Assembly (NCBI RefSeq): GCF_009176305.1
Contig: NZ_BLAJ01000002.1
Location: forward strand, 806,001-870,000
DNA from: Martinezella dioscoreae
GTDB taxonomy: Bacteria > Pseudomonadota > Alphaproteobacteria > Rhizobiales > Rhizobiaceae
Length of the DNA: 64,000 nucleotides
Direction: 5' to 3'
Shown here: positions 9,378 to 18,174 of the stretch, piece after piece
How the letters are laid out: each line of letters opens with the position of its first letter
Numbering within the stretch: position 1 is the stretch's first letter
The notes under the pieces: model-generated
Told to the model about the DNA's origin: nothing
The model's input: the letters and a program-made list of their open reading frames with translations, nothing else
Database searches by the model: none
Translations under genes and position numbers: made by a program

Positions 9378-9414
9378 GTTCAGCTTCCTCTCTCCAGCTG
9401 CCGACGCCTGTAGA

Positions 9415-10662
9415 TCAGGTCACGGCCGCGCGCACCGCAAAGCGTGCGTCCTTCCATGATCCGCTGCTCAGGATTTCCTCAAGCACCGTCACGGCGCGCC
9501 ATACGTCATGATAACCGACATAGAGCGGCGTAAAGCCGAAGCGCAATGTCGACGGGGCGCGGAAATCGCCGATGACGCCGCGTTCGATCAGCGCCTGCAT
9601 GACCTCATAAGCATTGCTGTGGATGAAGGACACCTGGCTGCCGCGCTTTTCGCTGTCGCGCGTCGTCTCGAGTTCCACACCATATTGGCCGCATTTGGCT
9701 TCGACCAAACGGATGAAGAGATCGGTCAGCGCTATGCTTTTCCGGCGCAGCGCGTTCATGTCCACCTCATCCCAGATGGAGAGCGCTCCTTTCAGAGCCC
9801 GCAAGGAGAGGATCGGCTGCGTGCCGCAGAGAAAACGCTTGATGCCGGCATCGCCGTCGAAGCTTTGTTCGAAGGCGAAGGGACGGGCGTGGCTCCACCA
9901 GCCACTGAGCGGCTGGACGATCGATGCGTGATGACGCTTCGCCGCGTAGATGAAGGCCGGTGCGCCCGGGCCGCCATTCAGATATTTGTAGGTGCAGCCG
10001 ACGGCGAAATCGGCGTCCGCACCGTCGAGATCGACAGGCAGGGCGCCGGCGCTGTGACACAGATCCCAGATGACGAGTGCGCCCGCTGCCTGGATGCGCT
10101 TCGTCAGTGCCGCCATGTCGCGCAGTTCGCCGCTCTTGTAGTTGACATGATTGACGAGAACGACGGCGACGGTCTCATCGATCAATTCCTCGATGGTGTC
10201 GGCATCGCGGCCTTCGAGGCGCAGCGTGACACCTGGGCGCGTCGAAACGACGCCTTCGGCCATGTAGAGATCGGTCGGGAAACTGTCGCCCTCCGCCACG
10301 ATCACGTTGCGATCCGGTCGCATCGCGAGCGCCGCATGAAGTGTCTTGTAGATGTTGATCGAGGTGGAGTCGGTCACGACAGACTGCCCTTCGGCAGCGC
10401 CGATCAGTCTGCCGATACGATCACCGAGTTCCAGTGACAGATGAAACCACCCGGCGCTGTTCCAGCTGCGGATCAGGCCATTGCCCCATTCTTCCATGGC
10501 GGCCTGGCGCACTTCGGCAAAAACCTCGTGCGAGGCCGCGCCGAGCGAATTGCCGTCGAGATAGATAACGCCAGCGGGCAGGGCGAAGCGGCTGCGGAAG
10601 ACGCGCAGCGGGTCGGCCTCGTCCATGGCCTCGACGGCCGCGAGATCGGGAAGGCTATCCAT
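9415..10662 (-). CDS. kynU: Kynureninase
   Basis: The 415-residue PLP enzyme has YLDGNSLG near residue 34, the PLP-binding WDLCHS segment (Asp200, His203) and the Schiff-base lysine in TYKYLNGGPG (Lys226). It cleaves kynurenine or 3-hydroxykynurenine to (3-hydroxy)anthranilate and alanine. Length and motifs are normal for the family. It starts 20 bases after the permease gene, so uptake and cleavage are coupled in one transcript. Anthranilate-degrading genes are absent here. Confidence 0.92.
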   Translation of the reverse strand: MDSLPDLAAVEAMDEADPLRVFRSRFALPAGVIYLDGNSLGAASHEVFAEVRQAAMEEWGNGLIRSWNSAGWFHLSLELGDRIGRLIGAAEGQSVVTDSTSINIYKTLHAALAMRPDRNVIVAEGDSFPTDLYMAEGVVSTRPGVTLRLEGRDADTIEELIDETVAVVLVNHVNYKSGELRDMAALTKRIQAAGALVIWDLCHSAGALPVDLDGADADFAVGCTYKYLNGGPGAPAFIYAAKRHHASIVQPLSGWWSHARPFAFEQSFDGDAGIKRFLCGTQPILSLRALKGALSIWDEVDMNALRRKSIALTDLFIRLVEAKCGQYGVELETTRDSEKRGSQVSFIHSNAYEVMQALIERGVIGDFRAPSTLRFGFTPLYVGYHDVWRAVTVLEEILSSGSWKDARFAVRAAVT

Positions 10663-10682
10663 GATGTCGTTGCCTCGTAAAC

Positions 10683-11609
10683 TTATTCGCGAATGGTTTC
10701 TCGGGTGACGGCTCCGCCGCGGCTGCGGCGGATGCTCGGCAGCGCCAGCATGATCAGCACGAACAGGCCGGTAGCGAGTTTGAGGTTCGGCGGCGGCATG
10801 CCGGCGGCAAGGCAGAGCGACACGAGCTGATAATAGATGATGGAGCCGACGAAGGGCGCCAGCAACTGACGCAGGACGGTCTGCTTGCCGGTGAAAGCTT
10901 CGCCGATCATCAGCGCTGCAAGGCCGTTGATGAGGATGCCGATACCCATGTTGACGTCGGCAAAGCCCTGCGACTGCACCATCAAGGCGCCGCTGGCGGC
11001 TGAAAAGGCGCTGGCGATACCGACGCCGCCGATGGTGGCAGCCCAGACATTGATGCCCTGTGCCTCGGCCATGTCGGGATTGGAGCCGACCGCGCGCATG
11101 GCCGTGCCTTTCTCCGTCTTGAAGTAAAGGTTAAGGGCGATCAACACGATGATGGCAAGCAGGCCGGCGATGACGATCTTGCTCGCGGGAAAGCCGGGCT
11201 CGGTGAATGGCACGACATCGAACACGGTCGGAGAGCCGAAAACGGAGAGGTTCGATTTGCCCATGATGCCGAGGTTGACACTATAGAGCATGGTCGACAT
11301 CAGGATGCCAGCAAGCAGCGTATGGATGCGGAAGCGCAGGTGAATGAAGGCCGTGCAGCAGCCGGCGGCAAGGCCGACGGCGAAGGCTACCGCAATGGCA
11401 AGCGGCGGCGCGACGCCGGCGGCAAGCAGGATGCCGCAGACGCAGCCGCCGAGCGGAAACGCACCTTCACTGGTCAGATCCGGAAAGCTCAGCATACGGA
11501 AGGGGATCATGATGCCGAGGACGACGAAGCTCAGGATGAAGCTCTGCGCCAGCGTGACCGGGATGAGCGAGACGAAGCTCGAAACGGTTGATTGAATGAA
11601 ATCCATCAT
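10683..11609 (-). CDS. ABC transporter permease, TrpY-type
   Basis: The 308-residue membrane protein has about eight hydrophobic segments and the branched-chain-type permease fold. FPDLTSEGAFPLGG near residue 43 and the NPDMAEAQGIN coupling segment are typical of permeases that partner with ABC_sub_bind-type binding proteins. It lies four bases after the ATPase. Together with the binding protein and kynU it forms a likely importer for tryptophan, kynurenine or a related aromatic amino acid. Only one permease gene is present, so it probably homodimerises. Confidence 0.82.
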   Translation of the reverse strand: MMDFIQSTVSSFVSLIPVTLAQSFILSFVVLGIMIPFRMLSFPDLTSEGAFPLGGCVCGILLAAGVAPPLAIAVAFAVGLAAGCCTAFIHLRFRIHTLLAGILMSTMLYSVNLGIMGKSNLSVFGSPTVFDVVPFTEPGFPASKIVIAGLLAIIVLIALNLYFKTEKGTAMRAVGSNPDMAEAQGINVWAATIGGVGIASAFSAASGALMVQSQGFADVNMGIGILINGLAALMIGEAFTGKQTVLRQLLAPFVGSIIYYQLVSLCLAAGMPPPNLKLATGLFVLIMLALPSIRRSRGGAVTRETIRE

Positions 11610-11613
11610 GATG

Positions 11614-12393
11614 TCAGCTCACCAGCAGCATGCGGTCGGTCTTGACGGCGAAGTGGCCGATCAGTTCGGGCACGGTGATGCGCCGCTTGCCATCTCCGGT
11701 AATTTCGAGATGGACGCGGCCGGCATCGAGCATGATGATGCTGTCGCCGAAATCGACGGCGTGCTGCATGTTGTGCGTCACCATCAATGTCGTCAGCTTC
11801 AGCGCCTCGACCGTGCGCACTGTTGCCTGCATGACGATATCGGCCGTGCGCGGGTCGAGCGCTGCGGTATGTTCATCGAGCAGCAGCACGTCTGGCGAGC
11901 CACCGACGGCCATGATGAGCGACAGCGACTGGCGCTGGCCGCCTGAAAGAAGCTCTACTTTTGTGTCCAGCCGATTTTCGAGGCCGAGGCCGAGAACGGC
12001 GAGCCGTTCCTTGTAGGCGGCGAGCCGCGCCGCGTTCAGGCCGGGCCGAAATCCTCTGGCTTTGCCGCGCAGTTCCGCCAGAAGCATGTTCTCGCCGACA
12101 GTCATGCTGGCGGCGGTGCCCTTCATCGGGTCCTGGAACACGCGAGCCAGACGCGCGGCGCGCTTGTGGACCGGCATGTTCGTCACGTCATCACCGTTAA
12201 TGAGGATCTGACCGGAATCGAGGCTGAGAGCGCCGGAAATCGCATTCAGCATGCTGCTCTTGCCGGCGCCGTTGGAACCGATGACGACGCCGAATTCGCC
12301 TGTCTTGAGGGAGAGCGTCAGGCCATTAAGCGCGACCTTTTCGTCGGGCTGGCCCCTGTAGAAAACCTTGCGCGCGGATTTGATCTCAAGCAT
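11614..12393 (-). CDS. ABC transporter ATP-binding protein, TrpZ-type
   Basis: The 259-residue ATPase has Walker A GSNGAGKSS, signature LSGGQRQ, Walker B VLLLDEH and the switch His in VTHNM. A GGGGAGG ribosome site lies five bases before the ATG. It powers the adjacent permease and binding protein. A 191-base gap with a hairpin and a RIME1 element separates it from the upstream binding-protein gene, which should lower its expression relative to that protein. Confidence 0.88.
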   Translation of the reverse strand: MLEIKSARKVFYRGQPDEKVALNGLTLSLKTGEFGVVIGSNGAGKSSMLNAISGALSLDSGQILINGDDVTNMPVHKRAARLARVFQDPMKGTAASMTVGENMLLAELRGKARGFRPGLNAARLAAYKERLAVLGLGLENRLDTKVELLSGGQRQSLSLIMAVGGSPDVLLLDEHTAALDPRTADIVMQATVRTVEALKLTTLMVTHNMQHAVDFGDSIIMLDAGRVHLEITGDGKRRITVPELIGHFAVKTDRMLLVS

Positions 12394-12424
12394 CCGTGCC
12401 TCCCCTGCAGTGTAGGGTTATGAA

Positions 12425-12449
12425 ATGGCGGCGTTCCTGACGCCGCCAT
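12425..12449. terminator. Intercistronic hairpin in the kynurenine/tryptophan ABC operon
   Basis: ATGGCGGCGT and ACGCCGCCAT form a perfect 10-base stem with the loop TCCTG. It is 31 bases upstream of the ATPase start and has no T-tract. It may stabilise the binding-protein mRNA or attenuate downstream transcription. Confidence 0.5.
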
Positions 12450-12462
12450 GGATCGGATTGAT

Positions 12463-12570
12463 CCTACAGCGCCGCGCGTCACATATGACGCGCAAAGGTC
12501 GCTGTAGGACTTTAAAGCTGCTGCATAATTTTATCCTTAGATCGACATCGATTTAAGGAATTATGCAGTA
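12463..12570. repeat. RIME1-type rhizobial intergenic mosaic element
   Basis: The 108-base unit is built from two large palindromes. The first runs from CCTACAGCG (12463) to CGCTGTAGG (12508) with the inner arms GCGCGTCA/TGACGCGC. The second runs from CTGCATAATT (12521) to AATTATGCAG (12568) with inner TCCTTA/TTAAGGA. Length and two-palindrome structure match what is known of RIME1 in Rhizobium and Sinorhizobium. It lies inside an operon, between the binding-protein and ATPase genes. Confidence 0.8.
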
Positions 12571-12584
12571 GAAAATGCCGCCTA

Positions 12585-13571
12585 TTACTTCGTGAAGCAA
12601 TTGCAATCGGCAAGCGAAGCCGGAACTTCGGCGCTGAATGCCTTCAACACGGTCTTGTTGATCAGCGGCGCATGGTCCTTGTAAGCCGGAACGGAGGGCT
12701 TGATCGTCTTCGGATCGGCACCCTTGAGGATCTCAGCGGCGATCTTGCCGGCATTTTCGCCAACCTGTTCATAGTTGACAGCAAAGCTTGCGGGCACGAC
12801 GCCATTGCGGACGGCCGCGTCATCGGAATTGACGATCGGGATCTGAGCCTGGCGGGCGGCGGCGGCAACGGCGGGGATTGCCGGCTGCAATAGGTTGGAA
12901 GCGGGCGTGTAGATCACGTCTGCCTTGCCGGCGAGCGATGCGATGCGCTGCTGAATGTCGTTGACATTGTCGACGCCAACCGGAACCACTTCGAAGCCGG
13001 CTGCCGGAGCGGCGGCCTTGACCTTGTCGATCAGCGCAACGTCGTTAGCTTCGCCGGGATTGTAGGGCACGCCGATGCGCTTGGCATTCGGAAGCAGCTT
13101 CTTGGTGAAGGTGAGGATGGCCGAGATGTCCTGCAGGTCGCTCGAGCCGGTGATGCCTGTGTCACCGGCGTCCCAGGACGGGACGAGCTTGGCGGCGACG
13201 GGATCGGTGACGGCAGTAAAGACGATCGGAATGCCGGAGCCGGCCAGCGCCTTCTTGGCAATCTGCGATACGGGGGTGGTCACCGTATACATCAGCTTCG
13301 GATGTTCGGATTGCAGCTTGGCGATCATCTGCGGAACGAGCGAGGCGTCGAAGCTCGTGTTGCTTTCGGAATAGACGACATCCTTGCCTTCGACGAAGCC
13401 GTTGTCAGCAAGAGCCTTCTTAAAGCCGGCAATCGATGCGTTGAGCTGCGGATGCTCGCCGAAGTTGGCGATGGCGATCTTGATGGGCTCGGCCGATGCG
13501 GTTGCAACGCTTGCTGCGAAGGCGCCGACGACAGCGAGGCCGGCCAGCCACTTGGACGTAGATCTCAGCAT
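12585..13571 (-). CDS. ABC substrate-binding protein, TrpX-type
   Basis: The 328-residue protein has a signal peptide ending ATASA (about residue 27) and the ABC_sub_bind fold: IAIANFGEHPQL, TTPVSQIAKKAL, FTAVTDPVAAKLV and YNPGEANDV segments. The SD GGAGG precedes the ATG. It delivers a small ligand in the periplasm to the TrpY/TrpZ-type permease and ATPase. The kynureninase downstream makes an aromatic amino acid (tryptophan, kynurenine, formylkynurenine) the best guess for the ligand. It is the first gene of the operon and divergent from a GntR regulator. Confidence 0.85.
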   Translation of the reverse strand: MLRSTSKWLAGLAVVGAFAASVATASAEPIKIAIANFGEHPQLNASIAGFKKALADNGFVEGKDVVYSESNTSFDASLVPQMIAKLQSEHPKLMYTVTTPVSQIAKKALAGSGIPIVFTAVTDPVAAKLVPSWDAGDTGITGSSDLQDISAILTFTKKLLPNAKRIGVPYNPGEANDVALIDKVKAAAPAAGFEVVPVGVDNVNDIQQRIASLAGKADVIYTPASNLLQPAIPAVAAAARQAQIPIVNSDDAAVRNGVVPASFAVNYEQVGENAGKIAAEILKGADPKTIKPSVPAYKDHAPLINKTVLKAFSAEVPASLADCNCFTK

Positions 13572-13656
13572 ATTTTCCTCCCGGTGTAATAAGGAGCCGT
13601 TTTCCTTCGGCTCTCTCGGGCAGGGATCATAGCGAGTGCTGCAGGCCTGTCAATTT

Positions 13657-13732
13657 GTGATATATGATATTCACGATGGGCATATATAATATATAATTTC
13701 CGGATAAGGAGCTTTTATATATAATCTGCGCC
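13657..13732. promoter_or_regulatory. AT-rich operator/promoter region between ABC operon and gntR
   Basis: The 184-base divergent region holds an imperfect palindrome GTGATATATGATATTCAC (13657-13674), then ATATATAATATATAAT (13682-13697) and TTTATATATAAT (13714-13725). Repeated AT-rich dyads in a GC-rich genome, directly upstream of an FCD-type GntR gene, are likely regulator sites and promoters for both directions. Confidence 0.5.
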
Positions 13733-13755
13733 TGGGGAGGATCGGGACGAGGGCC

Positions 13756-14484
13756 ATGCAGGACAAGGATGCGCTGAGCAAGACGGAAGCGGCTTACTGG
13801 CTGTTGCGACGCGACATCCTCAATACCAAGCTAAGGCCTGGTGCCTCTCTTCGGTTGAGCGCCCTTCGGGATATCTACGGCCTCGGCTGGACGCCGCTTC
13901 GCGAGGCGCTATCGCGGCTGGAGGCCGAAAAGCTTGTGACTGCGATCAGCAATCGCGGCTTCGCTGTCGCTCCAGTATCGCGGGCCGAACTGGAGGATCT
14001 GACGCGGGCGCGCATGGTCGTAGAGCTGCCGCTTCTCATGGAGTCGATCGAGAAGGGTGGCCCGGATTGGGAATCGGCCGTCGTTACTGCACATTATCGC
14101 CTCTCACGCTGCAAGATCGTGCCCGACTCCGCCTCGGAGGAGATGGCGGACGAATGGGATGAGAAGCACAGCGCCTTTCACGCTGCGCTTGTCAGCGCGG
14201 CAACGTCGAACTGGCTTCAGCGTTTCCAGTCCACCATCTCGGATCAGCTCCGCCGCCACCATCGTTTTCTCGGCCTTGCGCCGACGCAGCGCGCGGCTGC
14301 TGGCCTTTCGATCGGTTATGAAAAAGCCGTTGCCGCTTTGCAGGACGCCATGGCGATCGAGCATCATACGGCATTGATGGAAGCGGCCCTCGACCGGGAT
14401 CTGGAACGTGCCAGAGCGCTGATGACCGAGCATATCGGGTACACGCTGCAGGTTTATATTCGTTCCGAGAATCATGTGAGTTAG
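13756..14484 (+). CDS. GntR-family (FCD) regulator of the kynurenine block
   Basis: The 242-residue protein has a GntR winged helix at about 10-75 (LRPGASLRLSALRDIYGLGWTPLREAL spread over this span) and an FCD domain after residue 85 with the metal-type residues DEKHSAFHAAL and the C-terminal EHIGYTLQVY helix. It is divergent from the binding protein by 184 bases and probably represses the ABC-kynU operon, with tryptophan, kynurenine or anthranilate as a possible effector (inference). Confidence 0.83.
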   Translation: MQDKDALSKTEAAYWLLRRDILNTKLRPGASLRLSALRDIYGLGWTPLREALSRLEAEKLVTAISNRGFAVAPVSRAELEDLTRARMVVELPLLMESIEKGGPDWESAVVTAHYRLSRCKIVPDSASEEMADEWDEKHSAFHAALVSAATSNWLQRFQSTISDQLRRHHRFLGLAPTQRAAAGLSIGYEKAVAALQDAMAIEHHTALMEAALDRDLERARALMTEHIGYTLQVYIRSENHVS

Positions 14485-14630
14485 GTCGAAACCGGATCAT
14501 CGGCGAGCTGGACGCTTGGCGCGCGAGATGTCTCCCCCTGCAGGTTTTCATCGATAAACCGCTCGTCAGCGCCGCCAAGAAAAATATCCTTGCCGGCGTT
14601 GCCGATATCCGAACGCGAACTGGTGCCCAT
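14481..14630 (-). other. Possible small ORF or gene remnant
   Basis: A 49-codon frame from ATG at 14630 ends by overlapping the GntR stop codon by a few bases. The frame stays open upstream to 14676. It has a protein-like composition (contains GNAGKDIFLGGADE and ENLQGETSRAPS) but no recognisable family and no clear ribosome site. The 243-base gap 14485-14727 otherwise shows nothing. It may be the tail of a decayed gene. Confidence 0.2.
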
Positions 14631-14727
14631 CGCAGGGTCTTTCCAGCCCGATCCAGTGATTGCAACTCCATCGGTTCAGTTCCCCACTAGGAGCGTTCAT
14701 TTGGGGTCCGCTGGGGTGGGCGATCGG

Positions 14728-15984
14728 TCATTGCCCAAAGCGGCTGGGTAGGAAAGGGCATGCGTTGTCGCTGATGCGACGTTCCAATGCGTCGAGTACC
14801 AGATCCGCCGTTTTGGGAGCTGCCGCGATGCCGACATGCCCGTGGCCGAATGCAGCGATCAGGCTGGGATGGCGTGACAGTGGGCCGATCACAGGAAGCC
14901 CGTCGGGCGTGGATGGCCGATGTCCCATCCAGAGGCGAAGGTGGGGTGTCTTGTCGGCAGCCAGATAGGGGTAGCTCGCCAGGGCATGGCGTTGCAGCAC
15001 CTGCGCGCGCTCCCAATTAGGGGGTTTGTTCACGGTTGCAAGCTCGACCTGGCCGGAAAGGCGCAGGCCCATATTGGTCGGCGTATTGGCCATCCGGCCG
15101 GTACTCGGCATGACGGGAATTTCGAAGGGTGCCTGCCCTGATGTCACAGTCACATGATAGCCCCGTTCGCTCTGCATCGGAATGCGCACGCCAAGCGGGC
15201 GAAGCAGGCGGCCGGAATGTATGCCCGCGGCCACGACGATGCGGTCGGCAGATAGCGTCTCGCCACCCTCCAGCACCGCCTGCGGCGTTACGCCGTCGAG
15301 GATAGCTGTCACGGCGGACTGGTGGAATTGTACACCCTTGCGTCGAGCGGCTTCCACAATGCCGGCTACATAGCTTCCGGTGTCGCGGCAATGGGCGCCG
15401 TTCACCACATGGATGGCGAAGCGATAGGGGGAGCCGAGAGCCGGAAGCCTTTTCCGGATTTCGGTCTCGTCCCACTCCACATATGCCACGCCGTTTTCTC
15501 GGCGCAGTTCCCAGCTCAGCGCTTCCGCCTCGAAGGAGGCCCGGTCGGGATAGGCGTAGAGCAGCCCTTTCTGAAGAACGAGCTGTTCCTGTCCGGTCTT
15601 TCGCGCGAGTTCCAGATGTCGCTCGGGGCCATCATGCAGCAGGAAGTTCAGCAATTTCGCCGTCCGGCGTACGCGGGTCTTACTGGCGCCAGCCCACAAG
15701 AACCGCAGGAGCCAAGGCGTCAGCTGCGGCAGCGACCTCCAGTCGATCGTCAGCGGCCCGTTTCGATCGAGAAGGAAACCGGGAACCTTACGCCACAGGC
15801 CGGGCATGCTCATCGGAATGATCGATGCCGGGCTGATCCAGCCGCCATTGCCGTAGCTTGCCCCGGCTTCGCTACCCGGGGCGTTGCCGTCGCAAAGCGC
15901 GACATCCCAGCCTGCTTCTGCCAATCTCAATGCCGCGGTGGCACCGATAATGCCAGCGCCAACAACGATTACCTTGCCTGTCAT
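14728..15984 (-). CDS. D-amino acid dehydrogenase-like FAD oxidoreductase (DadA-like)
   Basis: The 418-residue DAO-fold flavoprotein has the Rossmann motif VVGAGIIGATAA at 6-17, the DadA-like ASYGNGGWISP after it, and a C-terminal GHRPSTPDGLPVIGP and FGHGHVGI region. DadA enzymes oxidise D-amino acids to 2-oxo acids and ammonia, passing electrons to the respiratory chain. It closes a run encoding Lrp regulator, binding protein, racemase-like enzyme, permease and ATPase, so imported D-amino acids or racemised L-amino acids are likely substrates. It starts 18 bases after the ATPase. Confidence 0.83.
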   Translation of the reverse strand: MTGKVIVVGAGIIGATAALRLAEAGWDVALCDGNAPGSEAGASYGNGGWISPASIIPMSMPGLWRKVPGFLLDRNGPLTIDWRSLPQLTPWLLRFLWAGASKTRVRRTAKLLNFLLHDGPERHLELARKTGQEQLVLQKGLLYAYPDRASFEAEALSWELRRENGVAYVEWDETEIRKRLPALGSPYRFAIHVVNGAHCRDTGSYVAGIVEAARRKGVQFHQSAVTAILDGVTPQAVLEGGETLSADRIVVAAGIHSGRLLRPLGVRIPMQSERGYHVTVTSGQAPFEIPVMPSTGRMANTPTNMGLRLSGQVELATVNKPPNWERAQVLQRHALASYPYLAADKTPHLRLWMGHRPSTPDGLPVIGPLSRHPSLIAAFGHGHVGIAAAPKTADLVLDALERRISDNACPFLPSRFGQ

Positions 15985-16002
15985 TGCCGTTTCGTCCTGC
16001 TC

Positions 16003-16797
16003 TCAGGAAAGTCCGCCATGGAAATGGCTGAGGAATTCTCGCGTTCTCGTCTCGCGAGGCTCGTTGATGACTTGGCGCGCGTCACCCGACTCGACGACGA
16101 AGCCGTCCTGCATGAAGATGACCGTATCGGCGACATCGCGGGCAAAGGCCATCTCATGAGTGACGAGGATCATCGTCATGCCCTGCTCGGCGAGCTGACG
16201 AATGACCGCCAGAACTTCGCCGACCAGTGCAGGGTCGAGTGCCGAGGTGGCCTCATCAAACAGCATGACTTCCGGTTTCATGGCGAGCGCGCGCGCGATC
16301 GCCACGCGCTGCTTCTGCCCGCCCGAAAGCTGCTCCGGGCGCGCGTCGGCTTTCGCGACCAGGCCGACCTTGGCGAGAAGCTCCATCGCGACGGTTCGCG
16401 CGGAATTCCTGTCCTGCTTCAGCACGCTCACAGGCCCAACCATCACGTTGTCGATGACGCTCATATGCGGGAACAGATTGAAGTTCTGAAACACCATACC
16501 GGTATTGGCACGGAAGGCCGCAAGGTCCCGGTCGCGCATGGCAACCCGGCCCGCGGAAAAATCCATCCGTCTCCCGCCGATGGTAATGCAGCCCGCATCC
16601 GGCAATGACAGCAGATTGAGGCTGCGCAACAGGGTCGACTTTCCCGAGCCGCTTGGCCCGATCATCGCCACCACATGACCGCGCGGCACCGAAAGGTTGA
16701 TGTCCTTCAAGACGTCGAGAGGACCGAAGGATTTCTTCAAGCCCACGACCTCGATCATCGGCTCTTCTGCGCCCATTCTCTCTATCTTGCCATTCAT
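16003..16797 (-). CDS. Polar amino acid ABC transporter ATP-binding protein
   Basis: The 264-residue GlnQ/HisP-type ATPase has Walker A GPSGSGKST, the Q-loop MVFQNFNLFPHM, signature LSGGQKQR, Walker B VMLFDEATSALDP and the switch His in VTHEM. It overlaps the permease gene by four bases (ATGA-type), showing translational coupling. It energises import of the amino acid captured by the upstream binding protein. Confidence 0.92.
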   Translation of the reverse strand: MNGKIERMGAEEPMIEVVGLKKSFGPLDVLKDINLSVPRGHVVAMIGPSGSGKSTLLRSLNLLSLPDAGCITIGGRRMDFSAGRVAMRDRDLAAFRANTGMVFQNFNLFPHMSVIDNVMVGPVSVLKQDRNSARTVAMELLAKVGLVAKADARPEQLSGGQKQRVAIARALAMKPEVMLFDEATSALDPALVGEVLAVIRQLAEQGMTMILVTHEMAFARDVADTVIFMQDGFVVESGDARQVINEPRETRTREFLSHFHGGLS

Positions 16798-17450
16798 GCC
16801 TTACGACCCTCCAGCCAGTGCGCCAGGCGTGTCATAGGGAACAGGACCGCCAGATAGACGAATGCAATCAAAGTGTAGGTTTCAAGCGGCCGGTAGGTGG
16901 CCGAGGTCACGAGCTGACCTTGATAGAGCAGGTCGGGCACGGCGAGCACGGAGAGAAGCGAGGTGTTTTTGAGCTGCAGGACAGACTGGTTGACCAGCGG
17001 CGGCACCATGCGGCGCAACGCCTGCGGCAGAATGATCTTGGCCATCAACTGGCCTCGACGCATGCCGATCGCGCGGCCGGCATCCCATTGCCCGGCATCG
17101 ATCGAGACGATGCCGCCCCGAATAATCTCCGCATAGAACGCGGCGCCGTACATGGTCAGCGTGATGAAGGCTGCCATCGCAGGGGAGATCTGAATTCCGA
17201 CCAGCATGGGCAGGGCATAGTAGCACCAGACCAATTGTACGAGCACGGGCGTACAGCGAAAGAGTTCCACGATCGTCATGATCGGAACGGTGACGATTTT
17301 CAGACCCGAAAGCCGGGCAAGAGCGAAGAGCGTGCCGACAAGGATTCCGGAAACGATGGTCAGAATGGTAAAGCCGACCGTGTAGCCTAAGCCCTGAAGA
17401 AACAGGCCGCGATACTGCCAAAGGCTGGAAAAGTCCCATTGATATTGCAT
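16794..17450 (-). CDS. Polar amino acid ABC transporter permease (HisM type)
   Basis: The chosen ATG (17450) overlaps the preceding stop codon in TGATG, giving 218 residues; a longer frame would run deep into the racemase gene. The protein has about five membrane segments and the family EAA-like coupling loop (GGIVSIDAGQWDAGRAIGM...ILPQALRRMVPP). Only one permease is encoded, so a homodimer is expected. The context suggests D-amino acids or acidic/small amino acids as substrate. Confidence 0.88.
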   Translation of the reverse strand: MQYQWDFSSLWQYRGLFLQGLGYTVGFTILTIVSGILVGTLFALARLSGLKIVTVPIMTIVELFRCTPVLVQLVWCYYALPMLVGIQISPAMAAFITLTMYGAAFYAEIIRGGIVSIDAGQWDAGRAIGMRRGQLMAKIILPQALRRMVPPLVNQSVLQLKNTSLLSVLAVPDLLYQGQLVTSATYRPLETYTLIAFVYLAVLFPMTRLAHWLEGRKA

Positions 17451-18163
17451 CACAGCGCGCTTTGTTCGGCCCGGCTGAAAGTCCGGGGAGAGGTTGATGT
17501 AAAAAGCCACTCGCCCAACGTCAGGATGTCGAAGACGGGAAGGCCGAGAGCCGTCGCGATCGCCTGCGCAAAGGGTGGCATGTTGGTGCATTCCAGCACG
17601 ATGGCGCCGACCGACGGATGCTCGGCGACGAGCTTGCGTGCAGCATCGACCACTTCGGCCTCCAGCGCCGCGTGAGCGTATGTGGCAGAGCCTTCGATGA
17701 GCGCGTGAAATGCCCCGTTGGCGGGCACGCCGCGCACGGGCACGGATGGATCTGCTCCGCAGGCTTCGAACACTTCGGGAACGAGGCTTCCTGCATCATA
17801 CGTTATCACGCCGGGGCGCAGGCCTGCACCGAGCGCCATCTCGACCATGGGCAGCTGCATGAGACTGGAGGCAGCCACCGGCACGCCCAACGCCTCGGCC
17901 AGTTTCCGTTGGTGTCGCGCCATGAAGCCGCAGGACGTGACAATCGCGCTGCAGCCCTCCGAGATCAGCTCCCGTCCGGCGGCGACGAAATCGTCGACGA
18001 GACCCTCGCCGCCCCCACGGACGACGAGGGAAACGGATGCACCGCGCACCTGACGGAACCGGACCGGAAAGCGCCATGATCCAGCATGGCCGACATCGCC
18101 GGGCGGGCGTTCGAACGTTGTATCCAGCATGATGATGCCCAAGGCACCCGAAGAGACCGACAT
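17450..18163 (-). CDS. Aspartate/glutamate racemase-superfamily protein
   Basis: The 237-residue protein has the two cysteines expected of cofactor-independent racemases: Cys78 in TSCGF and Cys192 in LECTNMPP. The early segment GIIMLDTTFERPPGDVG and the Cys-containing motifs suggest the Asp/Glu/hydantoin racemase superfamily, or a related decarboxylase/isomerase. It lies between the binding-protein and permease genes of an amino acid importer and upstream of a DadA-like oxidase. Interconversion of D and L forms before oxidation is therefore plausible. Confidence 0.8.
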   Translation of the reverse strand: MSVSSGALGIIMLDTTFERPPGDVGHAGSWRFPVRFRQVRGASVSLVVRGGGEGLVDDFVAAGRELISEGCSAIVTSCGFMARHQRKLAEALGVPVAASSLMQLPMVEMALGAGLRPGVITYDAGSLVPEVFEACGADPSVPVRGVPANGAFHALIEGSATYAHAALEAEVVDAARKLVAEHPSVGAIVLECTNMPPFAQAIATALGLPVFDILTLGEWLFTSTSPRTFSRAEQSAL

Positions 18164-18174
18164 GATCGTGCCTG

